From contig DFJV01000142.1 of assembly GCA_002373205.1 (NCBI GenBank), positions 53,314 through 66,809 on the forward strand: DNA of 13,496 bases, written 5' to 3'. The notes beneath the pieces are model-generated. The model ran no database searches. It was not told the DNA's origin and saw nothing but the letters and a program-made list of their open reading frames with translations. Origin of the DNA: Treponema sp. UBA3662. GTDB lineage: Bacteria; Spirochaetota; Spirochaetia; Treponematales; Treponemataceae. This document shows positions 7,856-13,496 of this stretch, one piece after another; the first letter of the stretch is position 1, and every line of letters begins with the position of its first letter. Made by a program: the position numbers and the translations under genes.

Positions 7856-9007
7856 TCACACTGCCCCAAGGGCCTGCATCTGGGCAGCGGCAATTTTATC
7901 TGCCGGGTCAATCTCCAGAACTGTCTTAAAATACCTTACAGCCTCATCCTTCTGGCCAAGTTTAAGGAAAAGGCAGCCAAGGTTGCTGATTATCTTTGTG
8001 TTTTCTGGATCCATGGAAAGGGCATCGTTAAGGGAATCCTGGGCACCGTCCATGTCTCCGGTTTCCATCTGGCAGATTGCAAGCTCGTTCAAAGTGTCTG
8101 CGCTTTCGTCGCCGCCTTCGCACTCGCGGGCCTTTTCAAAAGCCTTAAGGGCATCCTCAAAGCGTTCAAGCCTGCGCAAGCCCCAGCCCAAGAGGAACCA
8201 GGCATTCCAAACTGCGGGATTGTCCTGCAAAAAGAGGCGCACTTCTTCAAGGCCTTCTTCTTCCTTTCCCCCGGCAATAAGCTCGTAGGCATGGTGGAAG
8301 CGGTCGCTGGAAAGGTTTCTGCTGTCTATCTTGTTTATGATTTCCTGGGCACGCTCCTTTTTGTAAAGGCCGTTTTCTCCCAAGTCTTCGTCTTTTGTGT
8401 CTGATGTTAGCGCAAGGAAGCTTTCAAAGGCACCCTTTGCATCACCGTATTTGCGCTGCTTTAGATAGAAAAATCCTGCGTTAAAGAATGCGTCAGGAAT
8501 TTCTGGCTCGCTGTCCATGGCATCTTTATAGTAGCCAAGTGCGGAAGAGTCATAAGCGTCTGCGTCTTCGTCCATACCGTTCTTGCGGTAAGAGTCGGCC
8601 CTCTGGTCAAAGAAAATAGCCATGTTAAGAATTATCGCCTTGTCGGCAGGGTCAAGTCCATGCAGGGCAGACCAAATTTCCTCTGCCAAATCCCAGTCCT
8701 CGTTGCGGGTCTTGAGGATTGCCGCTTCCCCCAGCTCCTTCTTGATGTTGGGGCGGGCTTCCATGATAATCTTTCGGTAATAGTCAAGATGCGCATTTCC
8801 CCTGTCATAGGCAAGAACCGTAAGTATGCCGGAAAGAATCTGCTCCTGGGTAAGCTCCTTAATGTCTATGCTTTCCGAAGCAGAGGCATCCTTTTTTTGA
8901 ACAGGAAGCAGAATCTCCGGGTCAACTTGAATTGCATGGTCTGAAAGGGCAAAATCAGAAGGCAACTTTATAAAATAAACAGAGTCCAATGGATTTACGG
9001 GATTCAT
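7856..9007 (-). CDS. TPR-repeat protein, second gene of the PilZ operon
   Basis: A 383-residue, acidic, soluble protein with no signal peptide or membrane segment. Its C-terminal half carries classical tetratricopeptide repeats: AWFLLGWGLRRLERFEDALKAF, then LAICQMETGDMDGAQDSLNDAL, then ISNLGCLFLKLGQKDEAVRYF ending in EIDPADK; an earlier unit is FFNAGFFYLKQRKYGDAKGAF (about 170-190). The N-terminal 60 residues are unlike TPR and not recognised. TPRs make protein-protein scaffolds, so it probably binds a partner rather than catalysing a reaction. Its start has AAGGA about 7 nt upstream and is 15 nt from the pilZ-domain gene stop, so the two form an operon and may act together. The partner is unknown; a link with motility or c-di-GMP output is only inference from the neighbour. 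Confidence 0.85.
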   Translation of the reverse strand: MNPVNPLDSVYFIKLPSDFALSDHAIQVDPEILLPVQKKDASASESIDIKELTQEQILSGILTVLAYDRGNAHLDYYRKIIMEARPNIKKELGEAAILKTRNEDWDLAEEIWSALHGLDPADKAIILNMAIFFDQRADSYRKNGMDEDADAYDSSALGYYKDAMDSEPEIPDAFFNAGFFYLKQRKYGDAKGAFESFLALTSDTKDEDLGENGLYKKERAQEIINKIDSRNLSSDRFHHAYELIAGGKEEEGLEEVRLFLQDNPAVWNAWFLLGWGLRRLERFEDALKAFEKARECEGGDESADTLNELAICQMETGDMDGAQDSLNDALSMDPENTKIISNLGCLFLKLGQKDEAVRYFKTVLEIDPADKIAAAQMQALGAV

Positions 9008-9022
9008 ACTTTTTCCTTAAAC

Positions 9023-9889
9023 CTAGTTGCTTGAGGCACCCTGGGAATCTGCCTGGTTCTGCATTTCCTTGGCCGAAGCATCCAGTTCGTTCTTGCGCAC
9101 GGAAGTAAGGTAATTGTTGATGTGAATCTTGTAGGAAAGCGTAACCGATTCCTCCGAAAACTGAATGTTTGCGGCAACAATATCCTTTCTGCCTTCAACT
9201 TCGCTGGTAGAAACGATGCGTCCCCTAAGGTTGATTATTTCATGCGGCTCGTCAAATTCAAGGTTAAGCAAAACTTCCTTGTCCTTAAGGAACTGGGGAA
9301 GTCCCAAAAGCAGAACCTTTGCACCACCAAAGGAAAGATCGCGCAAAATGCAGTGGCGAGGAACATTCTGAATAGAAATAATACTTTCTTCTTTTGGAAT
9401 TCCAAGCTTTCTGCAGGAGTCCGGGGTAAGGACTATGCGGTCTTCCTTCCTCTTTATTGCGTTTGCGTTTGCATCAATCAGGTGGCCGATTTTTTCTATA
9501 AAGTCATCCGGCGGCTTCTGCGTATAAATAACTTCAAGAACCGCAAGGTCGCGACTGTTCATATAGGAAGAAATCGTGCCAATCTTTCCGCTTATAAGGA
9601 AAGTCATCATCTGGCCGTCGTTCTGGTAAAAACAATAGCGCAAGTTTACGGCCGGAGCGTCCCTGCGTGCAAGCTGCTGGAAGGCGCTGCCCTTTGTGCC
9701 GATGATAATCTTTGCCTTTGCAAAGGACGTGGAGTTGATTATACAAGGCCACTGGTTGCCAGTACACTTAATGTAAATTTGGCGCGGATCCAAAGCCAGA
9801 GTATGCATAATGTCTTTTGTGAACGCTATCTCTGTATCGCGATATTCTTCGTAATAGCGCCCAATTTGTTGACTGGTTAAGACTGCCAT
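9023..9889 (-). CDS. PilZ-domain c-di-GMP-binding protein
   Basis: A 288-residue cytoplasmic protein. The C-terminal half is a PilZ domain with both c-di-GMP signatures intact: RxxxR (R147-K-E-D-R151) and DxSxxG (D184-L-S-F-G-G189), 33 residues apart, followed by the beta-barrel (VLLNLEFDEPHEIINLRGRIV). The first 140 residues are a separate domain with a strand-rich pattern, comparable in place to the YcgR-type N-terminal domain of spirochete PilZ proteins, but not clearly that family. The last 30 residues are polar and probably disordered. PilZ proteins turn c-di-GMP level into an output; in Treponema denticola a PilZ protein affects motility and virulence. It is first in an operon with the TPR gene. 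The ATG at 9889 has no useful Shine-Dalgarno sequence, and a promoter ends 7 nt before it. Confidence 0.88.
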   Translation of the reverse strand: MAVLTSQQIGRYYEEYRDTEIAFTKDIMHTLALDPRQIYIKCTGNQWPCIINSTSFAKAKIIIGTKGSAFQQLARRDAPAVNLRYCFYQNDGQMMTFLISGKIGTISSYMNSRDLAVLEVIYTQKPPDDFIEKIGHLIDANANAIKRKEDRIVLTPDSCRKLGIPKEESIISIQNVPRHCILRDLSFGGAKVLLLGLPQFLKDKEVLLNLEFDEPHEIINLRGRIVSTSEVEGRKDIVAANIQFSEESVTLSYKIHINNYLTSVRKNELDASAKEMQNQADSQGASSN

Positions 9890-9896
9890 AACCTAT

Positions 9897-9925
9897 ATAA
9901 TAATGAATAATTCCTTACTTGTAAA
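9897..9925 (-). promoter_or_regulatory. Promoter of the PilZ-TPR operon (leaderless layout)
   Basis: Read on the - strand: TTTACA (9925-9920), 17-bp spacer, TATTAT (9902-9897), then 7 nt to the ATG at 9889, so +1 is predicted at 9890. Upstream of the -35 on the same strand, A-tracts (AAAAAA at 9960-9955 and 9951-9946, then AAAA near 9942) are spaced about one helical turn apart and may act as an UP element or bend. Confidence 0.6.
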
Positions 9926-9969
9926 GATTTAAATTAAATTTTGTCTTTTTTGTATTTTTTGTATCTTCT

Positions 9970-10107
9970 GGACCGCACTTAATTTGCAAACCCGCTTTCC
10001 AGGGTTCCGGCTTTCGCCTCCATTGCCTGACGGCAACTTACGCCCTTCCAATCGGGGGTAGGCTTTGTTTGTAGAAGGAAAGTTGCATTTGCAAAGTGCA
10101 GGTGTCC
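9970..10107. repeat. 138-bp imperfect palindrome (MITE-like) after the acyltransferase gene
   Basis: Two 31-nt arms, 9970-10000 and 10077-10107, are imperfect inverted repeats: both begin GGAC, then share GCACTT, TGCAAA and CTTTCC in order, with small insertions between them. The middle carries a 5-bp hairpin TTGCC/GGCAA with loop TGAC (10023-10036). The right arm ends 4 bp from the acyltransferase stop. There is no T run after it on the - strand, so it is not a normal terminator. The rest of the gap 9890-10111 is the pilZ promoter and its A-tracts. Confidence 0.6.
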
Positions 10108-10111
10108 AAAA

Positions 10112-11017
10112 CTAGTAAATCTTTTGGATTTCCTCGTGCTGTTTCTCCAAAAGCTCCATTACATGGTCTATCATTTTCTGCTTGGGGTCAGCTTCGTCTT
10201 CAGGCAAAGAAGCAAGGTATTCCTTTCGGAAAGGCTTGCATTCTATTACAGGGCTTGCCGTAAAAATCATCTTGGCAGGGGCAACAAGGTCGTCCAGCAT
10301 GTCCTCGTTCTGAATTTCAAGGATGCTGCCGTTAATGCTGACCAAAATCACAATGTCAAACATGCGGAGGTAGCTGTCTATCTCGCGCAAACCGCGCTTT
10401 GTTTCCGGATGGCCGGGTCTGTAGCGGGTTCCAGAGGGGAAAACAAGGATTACCTGTCCCCTTCTCTTGCAGTCATCCATGGCATGCATGGCGGCCAGGT
10501 TGATTTTCCTTGCCTTCTGCTCTTCTGCCTTGGCTTCCTCTTCCGTAGCGGCATTCTTTTCGTTTGTGTCCAGGCTGCGGGTAGGATAAATTACAACGCG
10601 GGTAAAACTTTCCGCAAAGGCGCGCACGATGGGGCTTGCCTCGTTAAGCTTCATACCGGCAATGGCAACGATTCTCTTGGAAAGGTCAGAAAGCTTTTCC
10701 TTGCCCGAATGCTCAAGCATGTAGCAGAATGCAGGAAGGTCTGTATTGGAATAGTGCTCCATAAGGATAAGGCCACGCTTACCTGCGCAAACCTCATCAT
10801 AGAACTTTTCAAAATTCTCCGTACCCTCTAAGTGGCTCTCCGGCAGAGTATTGTCTTCCACGAGCGCATCCATAATCTTACGGGTCGTGGGATTCTCTTC
10901 CTGGTAAACATTAGTGCTGTCAATCTTAGCAGCCGCAACAGAAAGACTTGCAAGCTTCTTAAACGATTCACCGTAGCGCTCTTTAAGCGACATCTTTCTG
11001 ACAGTTTCTTTTTCCAT
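10112..11017 (-). CDS. PlsC/GPAT-like acyltransferase (probably glycerol-3-phosphate acyltransferase type)
   Basis: A 301-residue enzyme of the lysophospholipid/glycerolipid acyltransferase superfamily, expected to acylate glycerol-3-phosphate or its lysophosphatidate at the membrane in phospholipid synthesis. The catalytic HX4D box is H88-Y-S-N-T-D93; the acceptor-binding box is F193-P-S-G-T-R198 followed by Y-R-P-G. The usual bacterial PlsC reads FPEGTR; the P-S-G-x-R form with R-P after it recalls the plant/chlamydial soluble glycerol-3-phosphate acyltransferase. I see no transmembrane helix. A lysine/glutamate-rich insert (about 150-172) separates the boxes. The start at 11017 is chosen because GGAG lies 8 nt upstream; a longer frame from 11086 lacks a ribosome-binding site and would cover the promoter. 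It is monocistronic. Substrate is inferred; 1-acyl-glycerol-3-phosphate acyltransferase is the alternative. Confidence 0.8.
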   Translation of the reverse strand: MEKETVRKMSLKERYGESFKKLASLSVAAAKIDSTNVYQEENPTTRKIMDALVEDNTLPESHLEGTENFEKFYDEVCAGKRGLILMEHYSNTDLPAFCYMLEHSGKEKLSDLSKRIVAIAGMKLNEASPIVRAFAESFTRVVIYPTRSLDTNEKNAATEEEAKAEEQKARKINLAAMHAMDDCKRRGQVILVFPSGTRYRPGHPETKRGLREIDSYLRMFDIVILVSINGSILEIQNEDMLDDLVAPAKMIFTASPVIECKPFRKEYLASLPEDEADPKQKMIDHVMELLEKQHEEIQKIY

Positions 11018-11063
11018 ACGATTAACTCCGTTGTGTGTAATAGGGCATCTCTCGTGAATTTCT

Positions 11064-11093
11064 ATTTTAAGTCGAAAAGGGCACAAAGGTCAA
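11064..11093 (-). promoter_or_regulatory. Promoter of the acyltransferase gene
   Basis: Read on the - strand: TTGACC (11093-11088), 18-bp spacer, TAAAAT (11069-11064); each hexamer is 5 of 6. The leader would be about 40 nt and includes GGAG at 11029-11026. The -35 touches the 10-bp direct repeat that borders the palindromic element. Confidence 0.6.
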
Positions 11094-11302
11094 TCAGTGG
11101 GCAAGGAAATCAATTTTGGGCTTCACTCCCAGAAAAAATTGTCTGAAAAGCCACGGTTGCGCGTACAAGGTATTAAGGTCGCTGCGCTCCCCCGCGCAAA
11201 GCGTCTTTTCAGCCAACTTTTTCTTCCGTTACGCCCAAAATTGATTTCCTGTTGCTTTGCATAAGAAAAAAATCGGAAAATTGGTTTCCTTGATCAGTGG
11301 GC
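11093..11302. repeat. 10-bp direct repeat ATCAGTGGGC, copies exactly 200 bp apart
   Basis: ATCAGTGGGC is at 11093-11102 and again at 11293-11302. The pair brackets the long palindrome and the terminator-like stem beside it. It could be a target-site duplication or recombination remnant, or a repeated binding site; the left copy adjoins the acyltransferase -35. Confidence 0.5.
11101..11255. repeat. 155-bp long-armed palindrome (MITE-like element)
   Basis: AGGAAATCAATTTTGGGC (11104-11121) recurs as its exact reverse complement at 11233-11250. GCAA/TTGC extends the outer ends with a 2-nt indel. Inside, 11131-11150 and 11204-11223 pair at 18 of 20, and TTGCGCG (11157-11163) pairs with CGCGCAA (11193-11199). 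Together the arms cover about 50 nt per side. There is no coding capacity. It lies between the Doc stop and the acyltransferase promoter. A transcript could fold into one long hairpin; no T run follows directly. The remaining 11021-11333 gap holds the acyltransferase promoter and the stem described at 11265. Confidence 0.75.
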
Positions 11303-11311
11303 GGACCGATT
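11265..11311 (-). terminator. Terminator-like stem after doc
   Basis: On the - strand AATCGG (11311-11306) can pair with CCGATT (11276-11271), and eight T's run from 11272 to 11265. The loop is about 29 nt, longer than usual, so this is a weak candidate for ending the toxin-antitoxin transcript. Confidence 0.35.
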
Positions 11312-11333
11312 CGAAGCTTTGACAAGAGCGATG

Positions 11334-11711
11334 TTACTGATTGTGTCTAGCAAACCAGTCTTTTATATCATCCTTGGACATTTTGCCAGACGCAACATTT
11401 ATTCCAAAATCAATCAAGTCTTGCTGAGAGTATAACAAACCAACATTATTCAATTTTAAAAACAACAAAGCCAAATGCACGCCAATCCTTTTGTTTCCGT
11501 CCGCAAAAGGATGATTTTCAATGAGCGAATAACACAATTGCGCAGCTTTGTCCAAAATACCGGGATAAAGTTCGTTTCCGCCAAAAGTTTGAAACGGAGC
11601 CTTCAGGGCGGAATCCAAAAGATTCTTGTCCCGAACCCCATCCATTCCGCCGGTTTTTAAAATAAGCGAACTGTGAAGTTTTACGACTTGCTCATATTCA
11701 AAAAAAATCAT
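11334..11711 (-). CDS. doc: Doc/Fic-family toxin (death on curing)
   Basis: A 125-residue single-domain Fic protein of Doc size. The Fic loop is H67-P-F-A-D-G-N-K-R75, matching HxFx(D/E)GN(K/N)R; the invariant histidine and the phosphate-binding G-N-K-R are present. The N-terminal part also fits Doc: GGMDGVRDKNLLDSAL, then a LYPGILDKAAQLCYSL helix. P1 Doc phosphorylates EF-Tu and stops translation; whether this protein phosphorylates or AMPylates is not visible. The ATG overlaps the antitoxin stop (ATGA), and AGGGA about 9 nt upstream sits inside the antitoxin gene, giving coupled translation. No inhibitory-helix motif (S/T-x-x-x-E-G-N) is seen in the toxin, so inhibition should come from the upstream partner. 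Confidence 0.92.
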   Translation of the reverse strand: MIFFEYEQVVKLHSSLILKTGGMDGVRDKNLLDSALKAPFQTFGGNELYPGILDKAAQLCYSLIENHPFADGNKRIGVHLALLFLKLNNVGLLYSQQDLIDFGINVASGKMSKDDIKDWFARHNQ

Positions 11712-11911
11712 TTTGCAAGTTCCCTATAAGCTTCCATATTCTGATTTATAAGAGAGTTTGAAAGTGCAAAAAGCTTTTCATCCGAAACTGTGGTGTACTG
11801 CGTTTCATCATCCAAAACGGTGATTACGACTTTTTTACCGTCATAACGCTCAAGAGAAGTATCACTTGTAAAAACTGTATTTCCTTTTACTGTTCCAATG
11901 GTTGCATACAT
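11708..11911 (-). CDS. Small antitoxin partner of Doc (family not recognised)
   Basis: A 67-residue protein directly upstream of doc and overlapping it by 4 nt. The N-terminal half is strand-like (ATIGTVKGNTVFTSDTSLER, then GKKVVITVLDDE) and the C-terminal third is helical and charged (SDEKLFALSNSLINQN, ending AYRELAK), the usual plan of a DNA-binding head plus toxin-wrapping tail. It does not look like a canonical Phd, so its fold is not assigned. ATG 11911 is preferred to the GTG at 11920 because GGAGG (11924-11920) is 8 nt from the ATG and would overlap the GTG. It probably represses its own promoter, as in phd-doc. Confidence 0.75.
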   Translation of the reverse strand: MYATIGTVKGNTVFTSDTSLERYDGKKVVITVLDDETQYTTVSDEKLFALSNSLINQNMEAYRELAK

Positions 11912-11931
11912 TTTGACCACCTCCGGGAAGC

Positions 11932-11959
11932 ATTATAGCATATTTTGACTTATTTTCAA
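11932..11959 (-). promoter_or_regulatory. Promoter of the antitoxin-doc operon
   Basis: Read on the - strand: TTGAAA (11959-11954), 16-bp spacer, extended -10 TGC-TATAAT (TATAAT at 11937-11932). +1 is predicted near 11925, immediately before the GGAGG ribosome-binding site. Confidence 0.65.
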
Positions 11960-12005
11960 AACAAGGCAAAGATGGGTGGGAAGAAAATGCTCCAGGAATA
12001 CAATG

Positions 12006-12020
12006 TTGTTACCGTAACAA
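12006..12020. promoter_or_regulatory. 15-bp palindrome, possible operator
   Basis: TTGTTAC, one C, GTAACAA: a perfect 7-bp inverted repeat with a single central base. It lies about 45 bp upstream of the -35 of the antitoxin promoter. No repeat of it is seen at the promoter, so operator function is a guess. Confidence 0.25.
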
Positions 12021-12088
12021 TGTAATGCAAATCAAGCACCTCTAGCGCAAACAAAAATGCAGCATAAAAAAGCACGGCAGGCACTGGA

Positions 12089-12144
12089 GGGGCGCACGAA
12101 GTGCGTTGCAAAGCAATGGAGTGGGCAGGGACCCACGGAACCCC
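12089..12144. repeat. Serial small-hairpin cluster upstream of the U32 gene
   Basis: Three stems in a row: CGCAC-gaa-GTGCG (12093-12105), TTGC-aaa-GCAA (12106-12116) and GTGGG-caggga-CCCAC (12121-12136), enclosed by GGGG (12089-12092) and CCCC (12141-12144). It has no coding support and resembles in style the GC-rich cluster at 6251. The rest of the gap 11960-12266 shows nothing else I can support. Confidence 0.5.
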
Positions 12145-12266
12145 GCAAGCGCCACACACAAGGAATATTAGGCTGCAAAAGAAACAACAGTCCCAAGATC
12201 AACTGCCGCAAGAAAATTCAAAAGACCAATTACTGATTCAGACTGCAAGCGAGTTCTGCCTACGCA

Positions 12267-12295
12267 TTGAACAGCAGCGCGTAATTTGTTATAGT
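12267..12295 (+). promoter_or_regulatory. Promoter of the U32 gene (leaderless layout)
   Basis: TTGAAC (12267-12272), 17-bp spacer, TATAGT (12290-12295); +1 is predicted at about 12302, 2 nt before the ATG. A perfect TATAAT at 12298-12303 directly touches the ATG but would start transcription inside the gene. There is no Shine-Dalgarno sequence. Confidence 0.55.
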
Positions 12296-12303
12296 GTTAT
12301 AAT

Positions 12304-13496
12304 ATGGCAGAATTATTGGCACCCGCCGGAAATGTAGAAGCTCTGGACGCCGCTATCGGGGAAGGCGCAGACGCAGTTTATTTGGGACTCAAAAGCTTTA
12401 ACGCGAGAATGCGTTCTTCCAACTTTGCTTGGAGGGAATTTGAGGGCACGGTTCAAAGCCTGCATTCACGCGGAAAGAAGGTTTACGTTACCGTGAACAC
12501 TGTCTGCGAAGAAAGCGAAACTGAACGCCTCTACCGCTTTTTGGCCTACCTGAACGACGTTGGGCCGGACGGTCTAATTGTGCAGGATTTTGGGGTTGCC
12601 CGCATGTGCCAGGAATTTTTTCCCAAGCTGGAACTTCACGCGTCCACCCAGATGAACGTGGAAAGTGCAGCCGCGGCAAACGTCTTGCAGAAGCAGGGCT
12701 TTAAGCGCGTTGTTGTAGCAAGGGAACTTGGCCTTGACGAAATTAAGTCAATCAAGCAGAACACCACTGCAGAAATAGAAATGTTCGTACACGGTGCCTT
12801 GTGCGTAAGCGAAAGCGGTCTCTGCCTCTTTTCCAGCTTCCTTGGCGGAAAGTCTGCAAACCGCGGCCAATGTGCACAGGCATGCCGCCGCATTTACACA
12901 GCGGAACTTACCAGCGGAGACAACAAGGGCTACTACTTCTCCCCCTGCGACCTTCAGCTTTTGGAGCACATCCCAGACCTTATGGAACTTGGCGTAGACA
13001 GCTTTAAAATAGAAGGAAGAATGAAGAGCGCCGAATACGTAGGGGCCGTTACAGCCGCCTACCGCTACGTAATGGACCACTGGAAGGAAGACAAAAAGGG
13101 TTCCATTGCGGAAGGAAAGCGCATTTTAAGCACAGACTTTGCCCGCAGCAAAACCGACTACTGGTACGGCTTTTCTTCTGAAAAAGACGGAATCGAAAAC
13201 GCTGGGCAAAAGATTCTCAACCCTTCACAGGCCGGAGGAACAGGCATTTACCTTGGAAGAATTCAGGAAATACGCCCGGTTACCAAAGAAGAACTTGAAA
13301 AGGCACAGGAAAACCTTGCCGCAGGAACGGAAGCAAAAAGAATACAGATGGCCTTTTTGGGAGGGGGAAGCTACGACCCGGACGCAGGAGACAGCATACG
13401 CTTGCACCGCAGGGACGACACTGGCCGCGAGTCGCACAAGGTTCGCGTTGTTACCATTGACGAAAAAGGCCGCCGCTGGATAGACATTCCTTCTGA
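12304..13496 (+). CDS. U32-family protein, RlhA/TrhP-type (5' part)
   Basis: The first 397 codons, open to the right edge. It begins MAELLAPAGNVEALDAAI, the standard U32 N terminus, continues with the barrel segments ADAVYLG and VYVTVNT, and has the U32 signature EMFVHGALCVSESGLC (159-174) and the FKIEGRMKS box. Cysteines C174, C190 (RGQC), C194 and C215 (SPC) are placed as in members thought to bind an iron-sulfur cluster. Although called peptidases, characterised E. coli members RlhA (YdcP) and TrhP (YegQ) are needed for prephenate-dependent cytidine or uridine hydroxylation in 23S rRNA or tRNA. The region after about residue 290 suggests the longer RlhA-like form. The ATG at 12304 is the only start that fits the family, and it has no Shine-Dalgarno sequence. 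Which RNA is modified cannot be told. Confidence 0.9.
   Translation, partial: MAELLAPAGNVEALDAAIGEGADAVYLGLKSFNARMRSSNFAWREFEGTVQSLHSRGKKVYVTVNTVCEESETERLYRFLAYLNDVGPDGLIVQDFGVARMCQEFFPKLELHASTQMNVESAAAANVLQKQGFKRVVVARELGLDEIKSIKQNTTAEIEMFVHGALCVSESGLCLFSSFLGGKSANRGQCAQACRRIYTAELTSGDNKGYYFSPCDLQLLEHIPDLMELGVDSFKIEGRMKSAEYVGAVTAAYRYVMDHWKEDKKGSIAEGKRILSTDFARSKTDYWYGFSSEKDGIENAGQKILNPSQAGGTGIYLGRIQEIRPVTKEELEKAQENLAAGTEAKRIQMAFLGGGSYDPDAGDSIRLHRRDDTGRESHKVRVVTIDEKGRRWIDIPS

Noticed and set aside
7983..8288. A 101-codon open frame on the + strand
   Set aside because: It is the shadow of the TPR gene and is rich in Ser/Arg/Pro, as expected from antisense reading.
9122..9880. A 252-codon open frame on the + strand
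   Set aside because: It is entirely antisense to the PilZ gene, has no ribosome-binding site and encodes no recognisable domain; the - strand has intact PilZ motifs.
10124..10831. A 235-codon open frame on the + strand
   Set aside because: It is antisense to the acyltransferase gene, which carries HX4D and PSGTR boxes; the + frame shows no family features.
11018..11086. A 23-codon longer N terminus for the acyltransferase
   Set aside because: The upstream ATG has no ribosome-binding site and the extension covers the promoter; GGAG is correctly spaced for the ATG at 11017.
11956..12159. A 67-codon hydrophobic open frame on the - strand
   Set aside because: It runs through the hairpin cluster, has no convincing ribosome-binding site and overlaps the antitoxin promoter region.
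12748..13080. A 110-codon open frame on the - strand
   Set aside because: It lies antisense within the U32 gene, whose signature and cysteines are intact.
1..13496. CRISPR array, tRNA or rRNA gene
   Set aside because: No regularly spaced repeats and no tRNA cloverleaf or rRNA sequence were seen; the repeats found are single palindromes or pairs.

Overview
The window looks like a piece of a spirochete chromosome, most probably a gut- or rumen-type Treponema. This rests on the overall gene style (a stand-alone LuxR/TPR regulator, a c-di-GMP-binding PilZ protein paired with a TPR protein, a U32 protein) and on the intergenic palindromic repeats. It is an inference; no rRNA or other strong taxonomic marker is present. 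Base composition is split. The left 6.2 kb is clearly AT-rich (20 of 60 G+C in 2281-2340), while the right part is richer (34 of 60 in 12541-12600), which suggests the left block was acquired.

Positions 1-6183 hold the downstream part of a type I restriction-modification operon, all on the + strand. In order they are: the 3' end of a gene with a winged-helix tail (probably an AlbA_2/AAA_4-type ATP-binding accessory protein); hsdS (two-TRD specificity subunit); a KAP-family P-loop NTPase; and hsdR (an EcoEI-like motor/nuclease with an N-terminal DUF4145-like domain). hsdM is not in the window and should lie to the left. The KAP NTPase sits between hsdS and hsdR, a position where some hsd loci carry a 'guard' effector such as PrrC. 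This is the best candidate here for an under-described defence arrangement. After hsdR there is an 8-codon ORF with a good ribosome-binding site and then a GC-rich hairpin cluster at the composition boundary.

Positions 6390-9925 hold a LuxR-family regulator (+) convergent with a two-gene PilZ-TPR operon (-). Positions 9970-11093 hold a 138-bp imperfect palindrome, a PlsC/GPAT-like acyltransferase gene (-) and its promoter. Positions 11093-11311 hold a striking 155-bp long-armed palindrome (MITE-like) and a 10-bp direct repeat spaced exactly 200 bp. Positions 11334-11959 hold a Doc/Fic toxin with a small upstream antitoxin (-). Positions 12267-13496 hold the promoter and first 397 codons of a U32-family protein (probably an RlhA/TrhP-type RNA hydroxylation factor).

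Three promoter-proximal genes (LuxR, PilZ, U32) share one layout. A near-consensus -35/-10 pair with 17-bp spacing ends 6-8 nt before the ATG, with no Shine-Dalgarno sequence, which predicts leaderless or nearly leaderless mRNAs. The operon-internal, acyltransferase and toxin-antitoxin genes instead have clear ribosome-binding sites.
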